Shown here piece by piece: positions 53,942 through 62,679 of a stretch of 64,000 nt of DNA; position 1 is the stretch's first letter; the number at the start of each line of letters is the position of its first letter. Position numbers and translations under genes: made by a program. The DNA comes from UBA2705 sp963977125 (GTDB lineage: Bacteria; Pseudomonadota; Alphaproteobacteria; Micavibrionales; Micavibrionaceae). Where the stretch lies: NCBI GenBank assembly GCA_963977125.1, contig CAXBNJ010000002.1, positions 434,001-498,000 of the forward strand, given 5' to 3'. The notes under the pieces are model-generated. The model ran no database searches, had not been told where the DNA came from, and saw only the letters and a program-made list of their open reading frames with translations.

Positions 53942-54550
53942 ATGGAAAAAATCAGCGCCGCAGAATTTGCCGAGCAAGCCCTTAATGCATCAGAAAAGTT
54001 TTATGTGCTCGATGTCCGCACTGAGGCTGAATATAAACAATCTCGTTTAGCCACCATCGCCAGTGATAATGTACCGCTTGATGAGATCCTTGATGTCATG
54101 GACACTATTACTAATCACTGCGCCAATATGCGCACTTACATATTATGCAAGGCTGGTGTTCGCGCGGAATTTGCAGGTTATGACCTTGAAGCCGCCGGCG
54201 CAAAAGATATTGTCATAGTCGAAGGCGGTACGTCTGCGTTAAAAGACCTTGGCTTACCGTTTAAATCGGGTGTCATTTCACTTGAACGTCAATATCACAT
54301 CCTTATCGGCCTATTCGGCGTGATGGGCATTATTTACGGTTTATATTTAGATAAAACTTGGTTCGCCTTAACCGCATTTGTGAGCTTTAGCGCATTGTTT
54401 CATGGATTAACGGGCATTTGCGGTCTTAAAAATATAATCGCAAAAATGTCATGGAATCGTGCAAGCACCCTTGACCTCGGCGCAGAAATATCTAAATCAG
54501 TTAATAGCTACCAGCAAAGAAAAGTTGAACTTGCTGGTCGCGGTCATTAA
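53942..54550 (+). CDS. Rhodanese-domain protein with DUF2892 membrane tail (YgaP-like)
   Basis: A 202-residue inner-membrane protein. Residues 1-105 are a rhodanese domain with VLDVRTEAEYKQSRL and the active-site loop CKAGVRAEF (Cys near 70), which carries persulphide sulphur. Residues about 120-165 form two transmembrane helices (HILIGLFGVMGIIYGLYL; WFALTAFVSFSALFHGLTG) of the DUF2892 type. The same fusion is known from YgaP, linked to sulphide and thiosulphate metabolism or NO/H2S stress. A small adjacent Cys (ICGL) follows the second helix. AGGA precedes ATG. It is monocistronic between two strong terminators. Confidence 0.88.
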   Translation: MEKISAAEFAEQALNASEKFYVLDVRTEAEYKQSRLATIASDNVPLDEILDVMDTITNHCANMRTYILCKAGVRAEFAGYDLEAAGAKDIVIVEGGTSALKDLGLPFKSGVISLERQYHILIGLFGVMGIIYGLYLDKTWFALTAFVSFSALFHGLTGICGLKNIIAKMSWNRASTLDLGAEISKSVNSYQQRKVELAGRGH

Positions 54551-54624
54551 TGACGACAAACTGTCTTTTCCCTTTGTCTGTATTTTGAGTTCCCCCGCTC
54601 ACATGCAGGCATTAAGACATAAAA

Positions 54625-54668
54625 GTGAGCCTCTTCGTGCCATCCCCCTCGCACGAAGAGGTTTTTTT
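54625..54668 (+). terminator. Rho-independent terminator after the rhodanese gene
   Basis: CCTCTTCGTGC (54630-54640) pairs perfectly with GCACGAAGAGG (54651-54661), with a 10-base loop and seven T residues directly after. Confidence 0.95.
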
Positions 54669-54690
54669 ATATAGCTCACAAAATAAAGAC

Positions 54691-54726
54691 AAAAAACAAC
54701 CGCATAAAACATCGTTTCATGCGGTT
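54691..54726 (-). terminator. Rho-independent terminator of the tRNA-Leu gene
   Basis: AACCGCAT (54698-54705) pairs with ATGCGGTT (54719-54726), extended by AAAAC/GTTT, and is followed by TGTTTTTT on the minus strand. It lies about 80 bp beyond the tRNA 3' end. Confidence 0.8.
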
Positions 54727-54802
54727 CAAAGCTTGCCTCAAGGGCAACAACACCAAAATTGCGCTCAAATTGCGCCCATATTGCGTTATCATGTAAAAAT
54801 AA

Positions 54803-54889
54803 TGGTACCAGAGGCCGGACTCGAACCGGCACAATATTGCTATCGCCGGATTTTGAATCCGGTGCGTCTACCAATTCCGCCACTCTGGC
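54803..54889 (-). tRNA. tRNA-Leu (anticodon CAA)
   Basis: An 87-base gene including encoded CCA. The acceptor stem GCCAGAG/CTCTGGT closes with a G-U pair at 1-72, and the discriminator base is A. The D arm begins TGGCGGAATTGGTAGACGCA, as in leucine tRNAs. The anticodon stem CCGGA/TCCGG holds the loop TTCAAAA, giving anticodon CAA (reads UUG). A long variable arm (class II) precedes the T arm GGTTCGAGTCC. It faces away from ilvB and has its own terminator. Confidence 0.97.
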
Positions 54890-55081
54890 TTATTTAGTGA
54901 TATTTCAGAACAAGTATTATTCTTGAAATTGGTAGCCGTACAGTACGCTCGAGCGCGTCTATACTCAAGTAAAAAATGTAAAAAAATTTTATTTTATGCA
55001 ATTCTTTGCTATGCTGTGCAGCAGAAATGAAATAATGCGCTAAGACTTAACGAGATATAGGCAAGACATAGGCAAAAGACG
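54890..55081. other. Divergent region between tRNA-Leu and ilvB
   Basis: This 192-bp region should hold the promoters of tRNA-Leu and ilvB. No branched-chain-rich leader peptide or attenuator hairpin is visible. A short direct repeat (ATAGGCAAGAC, ATAGGCAAAAGAC) lies just before the ilvB start. Confidence 0.4.
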
Positions 55082-56875
55082 ATGAAAGATATGAAACCCG
55101 TTATCGAAAAATCACAAAATGATGACGATAAGCCAGAGAACCTAATCTCTGGCGCTGAAATGATGATTAAGGCACTGACCGATCAAGGTGTCGACACTAT
55201 TTTTGGCTATCCGGGCGGCGCCGTCTTGCCGCTTTATGACGCGTTGTTTCAGCAAAACAAAATCAAACATGTCTTAGTACGCCATGAACAAGCTGCCCTG
55301 CATGCTGCAGAAGGCTACGCACGCTCGACAGGTAAAGTCGGCGTTGCTTTAGTCACCAGTGGCCCCGGCGCCACAAACGCGGTTACTGGCTTGACTGACG
55401 CCCTTATGGATTCAATTCCCCTTGTTTGCATTTGCGGCCAAGTGCCCTCTTTCCTTATCGGCACGGACGCCTTTCAAGAAGCGGACACTACAGGCATTAC
55501 CCGCCACTGCACCAAGCATAACTATTTGGTCAAGGACGTCGACAAGCTCGCGGAGACCACACATCGTGCCTTCCACATTGCACGTACAGGCCGCCCAGGC
55601 CCTGTCGTCCTTGATATACCAAAAGACGTACAGTTTGCCTCTGGCGTATACACAAACGCCGAAGATGTTATTTATAAATCATATCACCCACATACAGAAC
55701 CTGATCTTGACGCCATAGAAAAAGCAATGGACATTATTGCTCAGGCCAAAAAACCTATATTCTACACAGGTGGCGGCATTATTAATGCAGGACCTGATGC
55801 CTCTCAGACGCTAACAGAGTTAGTCAAAGCAACGAACATCCCCACCACATCAACATTAATGGGGCTCGGCGCTTTAGCTGCCGACAAACCACAATGGCTG
55901 GGCATGCTTGGCATGCACGGTACATATGAAGCCAATCTCGCCATGCATGATTGCGATGTTATGATTTGTATCGGCGCACGTTTTGATGATCGCGTCACAG
56001 GTAATCTGGCTGGGTTTTCACCAAATTCATTTAAAATCCATATTGATATCGACCCAAGTTCGATTAATAAGAATGTTGAAATCGACCTTGGCATTGTCGC
56101 CGATGCGGGGCTCGCCTTAAAAGCCATGCTAAAAACATGGCAAGATAAAAAGCTGAAAACAAATAATGCCGCCAGCCAAATGTGGTGGCAACAAATTGAG
56201 AAATGGCGCAGAGTAAATTGCCTAGAGTACACAAATTCAACCTCAATAATTAAGCCACAATTCGCCCTAGAGCGTTTAGCGGCGCATATTAAAGGTCGTG
56301 AAGATACGTATATCACCACAGAAGTCGGTCAGCACCAAATGTGGGCGGCACAATATTTACCCTTTAATAAACCTAATCATTGGATGACCTCTGGCGGCCT
56401 TGGCACAATGGGTTACGGCCTACCCGCCGCCATAGGAGCGCAAATCGCACATCCTGATGCTTTGGTTATTGATGTCGCAGGCGAAGCCTCCATACAGATG
56501 AATATTCAAGAGCTCGCCACCGCCGCTCAATATAACCTACCTGTGAAAATCTTTATATTGAACAATCAATGGATGGGTATGGTGCGTCAATGGCAGGAAT
56601 TATTACATGGGGAGCGCTATTCTCAGAGCTATAGCGAAGCATTACCCGATTTTGTTAAATTAGCCGAGGCTTATGGCGGCCAAGGGCTTATTGCTGAAAC
56701 GCCAGATCAGCTTGATGATGTGATACAACAAATGATTGAAAGCGATGGTTTCACAATCGCGGATATTCGCGTCGATCAAAAAGAAAATTGCTTCCCGATG
56801 ATTCCCTCAGGTAAGAACCATAATGAAATGATCTTATCAGCCGATTCATCGCAGTTTGATAAAAAATTAGTTTAA
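55082..56875 (+). CDS. ilvB: Acetolactate synthase large (catalytic) subunit
   Basis: A 597-residue ThDP enzyme, first common step of Val/Leu/Ile synthesis (2-acetolactate or 2-aceto-2-hydroxybutyrate from pyruvate). The N-terminal domain shows GYPGGAVLPLYDAL and the activating Glu in VRHEQAALHAAEGYAR; the FAD/central domain has GRPGPVVLDIPKDVQ. The C-terminal ThDP/Mg2+ site reads VAGEASIQMN...LNNQWMGMVRQWQELLHG, where the usual GDG/GDA aspartate is Glu, a variant that I recall as known in alphaproteobacterial enzymes. The regulatory subunit gene follows after 15 bp. Confidence 0.95.
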   Translation: MKDMKPVIEKSQNDDDKPENLISGAEMMIKALTDQGVDTIFGYPGGAVLPLYDALFQQNKIKHVLVRHEQAALHAAEGYARSTGKVGVALVTSGPGATNAVTGLTDALMDSIPLVCICGQVPSFLIGTDAFQEADTTGITRHCTKHNYLVKDVDKLAETTHRAFHIARTGRPGPVVLDIPKDVQFASGVYTNAEDVIYKSYHPHTEPDLDAIEKAMDIIAQAKKPIFYTGGGIINAGPDASQTLTELVKATNIPTTSTLMGLGALAADKPQWLGMLGMHGTYEANLAMHDCDVMICIGARFDDRVTGNLAGFSPNSFKIHIDIDPSSINKNVEIDLGIVADAGLALKAMLKTWQDKKLKTNNAASQMWWQQIEKWRRVNCLEYTNSTSIIKPQFALERLAAHIKGREDTYITTEVGQHQMWAAQYLPFNKPNHWMTSGGLGTMGYGLPAAIGAQIAHPDALVIDVAGEASIQMNIQELATAAQYNLPVKIFILNNQWMGMVRQWQELLHGERYSQSYSEALPDFVKLAEAYGGQGLIAETPDQLDDVIQQMIESDGFTIADIRVDQKENCFPMIPSGKNHNEMILSADSSQFDKKLV

Positions 56876-56890
56876 TAGAAAGCAAAAGAG

Positions 56891-57460
56891 ATGAGCAGTG
56901 TCACTTTAAATCGTAGCGTCATGGCCAAGAAATCAGTTTATGGCGCAGCGCCTGAAATTGTTGCCGAAGCGCCGCATACATTATCTGTACTTGTTGATAA
57001 TACACCGGGCGTACTCGCCAAGATCGTTGGGCTGTTTTCTGGGCGCGGTTATAATATTGAAAGCCTGACCGTGGCAGAAACAGACCATAATAAAAACATG
57101 TCACGCATTACGATTATTGCCAAAGGTACGCCGCGTATCATTGAACAAATCATCAACCAACTAGACAAACAAGTGCCTGTATACAGCGTTACCGATTTAA
57201 CCATTCAAGGCCCGCATGTTGCACGCGAATTGGCGCTCATTAAAGTAATCAGTGTCGATGAAAAACGCGTCGAAGCTCTACGTACAGCAGAAATATTCCG
57301 CGCTAAAGTCGTCGACACAACGCTCGATTCATTAACCTTTGAAGTCACAGGTACGCCTGATAAAGTCGATGCTTTTGTTGCGATGATGCAGCCTTTGGGT
57401 ATTATGCTCGTTAGCCGCACAGGCATTGCGGCTTTACCACGGGGCAATGCATCTTTGTAA
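56891..57460 (+). CDS. ilvN: Acetolactate synthase small (regulatory) subunit
   Basis: A 189-residue ACT-domain subunit (also named IlvH) that stimulates the large subunit and gives feedback inhibition by valine. The ACT domain starts at about residue 30 (HTLSVLVDNTPGVLAKIVGL, then GRGYNIESLTVAET), and the C-terminal domain includes ALIKVISVDEKR and FEVTGTPDKVDAFVAMMQPL. The start ATG 56891 has AAAGAG abutting it; an ATG ten codons later is possible. In operon with ilvB. ilvC is not in the window. Confidence 0.94.
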   Translation: MSSVTLNRSVMAKKSVYGAAPEIVAEAPHTLSVLVDNTPGVLAKIVGLFSGRGYNIESLTVAETDHNKNMSRITIIAKGTPRIIEQIINQLDKQVPVYSVTDLTIQGPHVARELALIKVISVDEKRVEALRTAEIFRAKVVDTTLDSLTFEVTGTPDKVDAFVAMMQPLGIMLVSRTGIAALPRGNASL

Positions 57461-57551
57461 GTCGACTCCACTAAAACATGCGTTAAACCGCGCCCTATTC
57501 CCTATTATTATAGACTTCGCCCTATTTGTTTAAGAAACAGGATTTCTATTC

Positions 57552-58760
57552 GTGCCTATAAAATCAACACTGTTACAGACGATAATGCTCACTCTATTAG
57601 CGGCATTACCATTATTCGCCATTGAAGCGCCAAGAATGCTCGCTTTTGCCCCTGGTTTATTAGGCTTAATTGGCCTAAGCGCTATTATCGCCACACAGAA
57701 ACAGCGCCTTGAGCCGCCGATCACAGCACTCTACTTTATAATCCCCATCATAACGCTGTGCGGCATAAGTGTTTTATGGTCGATTGTGCCTGAGACCTCG
57801 ATTAATCGCGCCATAAAATTTGCCCCCGCATTCTTATCAGGTCTTATTGCCTTATATTGGGCAAGCGCTATAGATAAACACGCAGCCCATAAATATCTCT
57901 TTTTATTACCTCTTGGTCTTAGCCTCGCTTCTCTATTAGCGTTATTTGAACTAAACTCTAACGAAACCATACACCGCATAACGCGCGGCCTCACGCAGAC
58001 AGACACTCTCTCTGCTGCCGTCTTTAATCGCGGTATAAACACGGCCACCTTATGTTCGTTTTCTGCGCTCGCTTATTTATTCCATATAAAAAAGCAGCGC
58101 CTATGGGGTTTTATTACGCTTGCTTTGCTTTCTGGCGTCTTGCTCACCAGTGACAGTCAATCAGCATTACTCGCCTTTGTTCTAGGCGGCATTGCTTTTT
58201 ATGCCTTTCCTTATCGTCAAAAAGCGGCATGGGGCGCATTAATTCTTGTTTTATGTGCAGGAATACTCGCCGCGCCCCTCCTCGCTATATGGCTCTATAA
58301 TTATGCAGATGCCATTAACGCACTGCCTTTTCTTGGTGGCGATAAAGGCTATGCGGGCCCACGCCTTGAAATATGGGACTATGTTGCGCGCTACGCCCTT
58401 AACAACCCTTTATATGGCTTTGGCCTTGAAGTTACGCGCACGATTCAAGATTTCGATTCGCAAGAGATCTATATAAAAGGCACGACGATATTGCACCCCC
58501 ATAATTTCGCCCTTCAGCTTTGGATTGAATTTGGTTTGCTTGGGGCGAGTATTAGCGCCGCTTGGATTAGCGCGCTTGTCTACCTTATTTCAAAACAGCC
58601 CAATATTCTTGCGCGGCGCATTAGCTTGGCAACACTGATCGCAACGCTTTCTATTGCCTCTATGGGCTATGGCATCTGGCAAGGCTGGTGGATTGGGCTT
58701 TTGTTCTACGCCTGCGCCACAGTAATAATCACGCTTAAAACGATTGAAGAAAGATCTTAG
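57552..58760 (+). CDS. O-antigen ligase/polymerase-type membrane protein
   Basis: A 402-residue protein with about eleven helices and the Wzy_C/WaaL pattern: NRGINTATL near residue 157, a long periplasmic loop (about 250-310) with GPRLEIWDYVARYALNNP, and HPHNFALQLWIEFGLLGA near 315. It starts with GTG, with AGGA 11 bases upstream. It differs clearly from the similar-function protein at 937-2193, so the genome has at least two enzymes joining lipid-linked glycans. The preceding genes are ilvB-ilvN, with a 91-bp gap; no glycosyltransferase is adjacent. Confidence 0.85.
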   Translation: MPIKSTLLQTIMLTLLAALPLFAIEAPRMLAFAPGLLGLIGLSAIIATQKQRLEPPITALYFIIPIITLCGISVLWSIVPETSINRAIKFAPAFLSGLIALYWASAIDKHAAHKYLFLLPLGLSLASLLALFELNSNETIHRITRGLTQTDTLSAAVFNRGINTATLCSFSALAYLFHIKKQRLWGFITLALLSGVLLTSDSQSALLAFVLGGIAFYAFPYRQKAAWGALILVLCAGILAAPLLAIWLYNYADAINALPFLGGDKGYAGPRLEIWDYVARYALNNPLYGFGLEVTRTIQDFDSQEIYIKGTTILHPHNFALQLWIEFGLLGASISAAWISALVYLISKQPNILARRISLATLIATLSIASMGYGIWQGWWIGLLFYACATVIITLKTIEERS

Positions 58761-58814
58761 CCAGCCAACCACTTGCATAAAGCAAGTCAGCATGAGATCC
58801 GAAAAAATCGCAAT

Positions 58815-58845
58815 AAAAAAGCCGCCCAAAATAAGGCGGCTTTTT
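58815..58845. terminator. Bidirectional Rho-independent terminator
   Basis: AAAAAGCCGCC (58816-58826) pairs perfectly with GGCGGCTTTTT (58835-58845). It separates the converging O-antigen ligase-type and gapR genes. Confidence 0.93.
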
Positions 58846-58891
58846 CTGCTATTACAGCGTATATCTATCTTTAATAATTATACTTAGATAA

Positions 58892-59197
58892 TTAAGCAAG
58901 GCCAATAGCGGCTTTATAGACGTCAAGAATATCTTCTTCTTCACGGCGTTTTTCACTATCCATGCTGCGTAATTTAACTAATGTACGCATGGCTTTACCA
59001 TCAAAGCCTGAACCTTTTGCTTCAGAATATATTTCTTTAATGTCTTCGGCTAAAGCTTTTTTCTCTTCTTCTAAACGTTCAATACGCTCAATGAAGGATT
59101 TAAGCTGTGCGCCTGTTACGCCGCCCACATCTTTTACAGCATCGTTTTCATCTTCAGGTGCGGCTTGTGGCACAATGGCAATATTGCTTTCGCTCAT
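58892..59197 (-). CDS. gapR: GapR-like nucleoid-associated protein (DUF2312)
   Basis: A 101-residue alphaproteobacterial DNA-binding protein. GapR clamps overtwisted DNA ahead of polymerases and supports replication in Caulobacter. The conserved body is visible: LKSFIERIERLEEEKKALAE, DIKEIYSEAKGSGFDGKAMR and KLRSMDSEKRREEEDILDVY, all helical and coiled coil. The first 25 residues vary. AAGGAG lies before ATG, and a TATAAT (-10) sits at 59239-59244. Monocistronic, with a strong terminator. Confidence 0.93.
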   Translation of the reverse strand: MSESNIAIVPQAAPEDENDAVKDVGGVTGAQLKSFIERIERLEEEKKALAEDIKEIYSEAKGSGFDGKAMRTLVKLRSMDSEKRREEEDILDVYKAAIGLA

Positions 59198-59238
59198 AAT
59201 TTTAGCTCCTTAAAACTGGTGTCTCTATTTGTATCTTT

Positions 59239-59267
59239 ATTATATGAATGCTCTTACCTAACACCAA
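59239..59267 (-). promoter_or_regulatory. Candidate gapR promoter (perfect -10 box)
   Basis: On the minus strand a perfect TATAAT lies at 59239-59244, about 42 bases before the gapR start. The region 17 bases further upstream reads TTGGTG, matching only the TTG of the -35 box. Confidence 0.4.
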
Positions 59268-59341
59268 AGCCAGATAACACGCAACGTCAAACCTCACAGA
59301 TCGGGAGATAATCCCCAAACAGCCCGATTATTCTCGGTGTT

Positions 59342-59791
59342 TTACTCACTGAGTGATTTAACGCTAACCGGAATGGTGAAATTCTCGCCATTACCCACAG
59401 TCACTTTCACTTCGAAAGTCTCATTAGGCATTAATGGCGCATTCAGCATCATCAGCATAATATGATCACCCGTAGGTTTAAGCGCGTGATCACCGTTGGC
59501 CGGAATAGTGAAAAACTCCACTGGATACATGCTCATAGTGCCACCATCCATAGAATGGGTATGCAGCTCAACCATTTGCGCGACATCGCTAGCGGCAGCT
59601 GTGATCTGAATATCATCGCTTGTTCTGTTATGAACATCCATAAAGACCGCGCCATTGCTCTGATTGGGCGCTGTTTGATAGGCATACGCGTTGCTAAAGC
59701 TTAAAGGCGCTTCATCCGCCAATGCATCTTTATGTGCCGCTAAAGGCATCGCAAACAAAGTCAGAATAAGAAAATATTTCAATAAAGGCAT
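59342..59791 (-). CDS. Periplasmic copper chaperone PCu(A)C
   Basis: A 149-residue exported protein that delivers Cu(I) to cytochrome oxidase CuA or similar sites. The signal peptide is MPLLKYFLILTLFAMPLA, cut near ALA. Copper ligands fit the H(M)-x10-M-x21-H-x-M pattern: VELHTHSMDGGTMSMYPV provides H and M, and GDHIMLMML the second H and M. The frame opens at GTG 59800, but AGGAG is 8 bases before ATG 59791, which is preferred. It follows dapE by 21 bp on the same strand, perhaps co-transcribed by chance. Confidence 0.92.
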   Translation of the reverse strand: MPLLKYFLILTLFAMPLAAHKDALADEAPLSFSNAYAYQTAPNQSNGAVFMDVHNRTSDDIQITAAASDVAQMVELHTHSMDGGTMSMYPVEFFTIPANGDHALKPTGDHIMLMMLNAPLMPNETFEVKVTVGNGENFTIPVSVKSLSE

Positions 59792-59812
59792 AACGTACAC
59801 TCCTGTTAAATG

Positions 59813-60958
59813 TTACGCAAAAAAGCGCGTGATGATTTCTTCATAAATATCGGCAAGATCTTGAATATCACAGACCTTAACATGTTCATCGATTTGATGG
59901 TTTGTCGCATTAATAATACCAAATTCAACAACGGGGCAATATTGCGCAATAAACCGCGCATCAGACGTACCGCCTGATGTACTAAGCTCTGGCGTTAAAC
60001 CTGTCTTGCTTTTAACCGCAGCGACAACCAAATCAGTATAAGATGAAGGCTTAGTAATAAAGCATTCAGCATTACTGCGAATGCCCAATGTATAAGCCTG
60101 CCCTGTCGCATCAATAATACGGCGAATTTCAGCCTCTAAAGTTTTTGCCGTCCATGTATCATTGAAACGAATATTGAACTTTGCATGCGCCGTTTCTGGT
60201 AAAATATTATCGGCTGTATTGCCCACATCAATCGAGGTTATTTCTAAATTCGTCGGTTGAAAATGTGCATTACCTGTATCAAGAACCGCTTCAGACAAGG
60301 CCTGAGCGATGCGTACAAGACGCGGTACAGGATTATCGGCTAAATGCGGATAAGCGACATGACCTTGCTTACCTGTAATCGTTAAATCGCCATTTAGAGA
60401 GCCTCTACGGCCAATTTTGACGCATTCGCCAAGGCGTTTTGGGTTGCTCGGCTCGCCAATTAAAGCGGCATCAGGAATGAAATCATTATCCTTCATCCAT
60501 TTAAGAACTTTAACTGTGCCATTAATGGCTTCAGCTTCTTCATCACCCGTGATCAGCATACTAATCTGACCTTTGGGCTGGCCGTGCTTTTCAATATAAC
60601 GCGCCGCAGCTACGGCGAAACACGCCACATTACTCTTCATATCCGCAGCCCCGCGGCCATAAAGCTGACCATCATGTATTTCAGCCGCAAAAGGTGGATA
60701 TGTCCATTTTTCTAGTGGGCCCGTCGGTACAACATCGGTATGCCCACCAAAACATAAATGTGGGCCAGCGTGTTTATCACCAATGACACTAAAGATATTA
60801 TCAACGGCAGAGTGCCCCGATTCCTCAAAACGCAAATCATGGGTTTTGAAACCGAAACCATCCAAGAAATCAGATAAGGTTTTTAAAGCGCCCGCATCAA
60901 TGGGGGTAACAGAAGGGCAGCGGATTAAATGCTGCGTCAGTTCAACAGGATCAGCCAT
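59813..60958 (-). CDS. dapE: Succinyl-diaminopimelate desuccinylase
   Basis: A 381-residue M20-family metalloenzyme of the lysine/diaminopimelate pathway, needed for peptidoglycan. Dizinc-site residues are visible in LCFGGHTDVVPTG (His near 70), YGRGAADMKSNVA (Asp near 103), the catalytic and ligand pair TGDEEAEA near 136, and IGEPSNPKRLGE near 165. The C-terminal STSGGTSDARFIAQYCPVVE and a final His complete the set. GGAGG lies 10 bases before ATG. It heads a minus-strand pair with the copper chaperone. Confidence 0.96.
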   Translation of the reverse strand: MADPVELTQHLIRCPSVTPIDAGALKTLSDFLDGFGFKTHDLRFEESGHSAVDNIFSVIGDKHAGPHLCFGGHTDVVPTGPLEKWTYPPFAAEIHDGQLYGRGAADMKSNVACFAVAAARYIEKHGQPKGQISMLITGDEEAEAINGTVKVLKWMKDNDFIPDAALIGEPSNPKRLGECVKIGRRGSLNGDLTITGKQGHVAYPHLADNPVPRLVRIAQALSEAVLDTGNAHFQPTNLEITSIDVGNTADNILPETAHAKFNIRFNDTWTAKTLEAEIRRIIDATGQAYTLGIRSNAECFITKPSSYTDLVVAAVKSKTGLTPELSTSGGTSDARFIAQYCPVVEFGIINATNHQIDEHVKVCDIQDLADIYEEIITRFFA

Positions 60959-61017
60959 AGCCCTTAAGCCTCCAACTTAAATAATTCGCGCAAAAGCACG
61001 CTTATTTCAATTATTTA

Positions 61018-62064
61018 TTAATCAGCCATTTCAATAACAAGAATGGCCGGGCCTGTCGGTGCATTAGGATGCAAGCGCGCTGTCGGGTGTGGTGTTTCAT
61101 CAGAAAACGCACCAAGAAGCGCATCTACAGCGTGCACATAACTGCCTTCGTAAGACCAGCTCTCAGTTACAGCGAAGTCATAAACATTATCCCAGTGTAG
61201 AATAACGCCGGTTTTATCTGACCATGATGACAAGACGCTGCGTAAAGTTTTGCCTGAAACGGCAAGCCAGCTACCCTCTTCGTTAAGGTAATCAGGCACG
61301 ACCGCTAATGTAGTTGGCGCAGATGATGCGCTCTCTTCCTTAGTCGCTACAGGAGGCGCCACAGGAGCAGCACTCATAGGCGCTGTATCGGCCATAATCG
61401 CGGCATTACGCACAAGAACCATATCGTCATAGATAATCGCTGATAAATTTTGTTGTCTAAGCGCTGTTTTAAGGACTTCATTCCAAGGCTCGCCGCCCTG
61501 CCATGAAACGCGCGTGCCAATATTTACATCATTTTCAAATGAAAAGGCATAGCTGGCTGGTACAATTTGGCGCAGCGCTAAAGCAAGAGGCATATCTTTA
61601 CCGAAACCATAAGCGGTTGCGTATTCTTGCTTCGGCATTGTTTCTTCATAAGTAACAACGACAGCTTCAGCTTCGATTTCTTCGACTTCCGCTTCAACTA
61701 CTTCAGCAACAATTTCTTCTTCTATGACGAGCTCTTCACTTTCAACAGGAGCAGCGGCCTCTTCCGTTACCACCTCAGCTTCTTCGTCAGCAGCTGTTAT
61801 AGGTTCTGGCGTAACGGCGACATGATGCATCGTCGCTTTGGACATCGCGTCATGATGGTCAATTTCTGCAGCGGGCATTTGCACGGGCTGTGTATACACA
61901 GGCTCTGGAATAACCACTTCCTGCGGCTTTAGCAAAGCTGGCGGCGTGGCACCTTGGACTGGTATCCACTCAAATCCCGCATGAGAAGGCGTAGAAATGA
62001 AGCTCACGGCAAACAAAAGTGAACAGCCAGATAAAAGTGAAAGTTTTGCGACGCGCTTAGTCAT
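61018..62064 (-). CDS. Exported protein with TcpQ-type secretin-accessory domains
   Basis: A 348-residue periplasmic protein with signal peptide (LSLLSGCSLLFAVSFISTPS, cut near SHA). Residues 85-140 are an acidic Glu/Val/Ala linker. Two similar small domains follow: 150-220 (FGKDMPLALALRQIVPASYA, then VSWQGGEPWNEVLKTALRQQ) and 268-345 (LAVSGKTLRSVLSSWSDKTG, then VTESWSYEGSYVHAVDALLG). Both resemble the TcpQ/secretin N-domain fold used by type IVB pilus and DotD/DotH-like outer-membrane complexes. A cysteine (GC) in the signal region might mark a lipoprotein but is poorly placed. It likely works in the outer-membrane core of a type IVB secretion system. Confidence 0.72.
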   Translation of the reverse strand: MTKRVAKLSLLSGCSLLFAVSFISTPSHAGFEWIPVQGATPPALLKPQEVVIPEPVYTQPVQMPAAEIDHHDAMSKATMHHVAVTPEPITAADEEAEVVTEEAAAPVESEELVIEEEIVAEVVEAEVEEIEAEAVVVTYEETMPKQEYATAYGFGKDMPLALALRQIVPASYAFSFENDVNIGTRVSWQGGEPWNEVLKTALRQQNLSAIIYDDMVLVRNAAIMADTAPMSAAPVAPPVATKEESASSAPTTLAVVPDYLNEEGSWLAVSGKTLRSVLSSWSDKTGVILHWDNVYDFAVTESWSYEGSYVHAVDALLGAFSDETPHPTARLHPNAPTGPAILVIEMAD

Positions 62065-62249
62065 TTGTGCAGGCTCCTGCTACTGTTATAAAAAATATAA
62101 AATATACTGATAAGAAGATAAAACGGTTCGCATAAAAACACAAGACTGCGTTTACGATAACCCGCAACAAATATACGGCTTTCTGAGTTTTCAGCAACAA
62201 ATAGACACCAATAAGCATCAACATGCTTTTACATGTGACTCATGCGCTC
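62065..62249. other. Gap between TcpQ-domain and transglycosylase genes
   Basis: This 185-bp AT-rich stretch has no ORF or clear terminator. It contains the AGGAG ribosome-binding site of the TcpQ-domain gene on the minus strand and probably a promoter for it. Confidence 0.35.
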
Positions 62250-62660
62250 TCAGCGCGTTGTCAGCAAACCTTCTTTATACATAGCGCGCACAACACGCTT
62301 ACGGTAAGCCTCACCAATTGATGGGGTACGCGAATGATAATAAGCAATAGCTCTGGGCAGCGAGCCTGTTTCATCCAGATGGCCTTTTAATATCCACGCG
62401 GCAACACCAACATTGGTACATGTATCTTCTTTAAGCCAATGTATCGCCGTGCCGTTACTAACGCGCCAATGCTTGGTTAGCTCCCCAAGCCAGACAGTAT
62501 TAATCTGCATGGGGCCAAGATCATAAGACCCATTGGTGTTTTTATTCGCCATACCGACCTTGCCGCCCTCAACCTTATAAATACCGTAAAGCACGGCGGG
62601 AGGAACGTCATAAGTCTGCGCAGCCAAAAGCAAACATGAGGCTAAAACTTCAGTAAACAT
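62250..62660 (-). CDS. Small lytic transglycosylase (SLT family, T4SS/pilus type)
   Basis: A 136-residue peptidoglycan lytic transglycosylase. The catalytic Glu is in YKVEGGKVG near residue 31, followed by NTNGSYDLGPMQINTVWL and AAWILKGHLDE, and the AIAYYHSRTPS motif. Single-domain enzymes like this (VirB1, PilT of IncI plasmids) open the wall for type IV secretion or pilus assembly. The domain begins directly at the N-terminus: no signal peptide is present and the frame upstream is stopped, so export would need another route. The gene starts 19 bp after the Pro/Ala-rich protein gene. Confidence 0.85.
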   Translation of the reverse strand: MFTEVLASCLLLAAQTYDVPPAVLYGIYKVEGGKVGMANKNTNGSYDLGPMQINTVWLGELTKHWRVSNGTAIHWLKEDTCTNVGVAAWILKGHLDETGSLPRAIAYYHSRTPSIGEAYRKRVVRAMYKEGLLTTR

Positions 62661-62679
62661 AAAGCATCACCATCGTCAT

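Noticed and set aside
54803..54889. tRNA-Leu considered as an integration (att) site
   Set aside because: No integrase, no direct repeat of the tRNA 3' end and no mobile genes are seen in the flanks.
54599..54897. Open frames on both strands across the tRNA gene, including one starting MAELVDAPDSKSGD
   Set aside because: This is the well-known spurious translation of a tRNA-Leu gene; the tRNA itself explains the sequence.
54994..55041. Short ATG-started frame before ilvB considered as an attenuation leader peptide
   Set aside because: It encodes about 15 residues with only one Leu and two Ile/Val-type residues and is not followed by a terminator-antiterminator structure.
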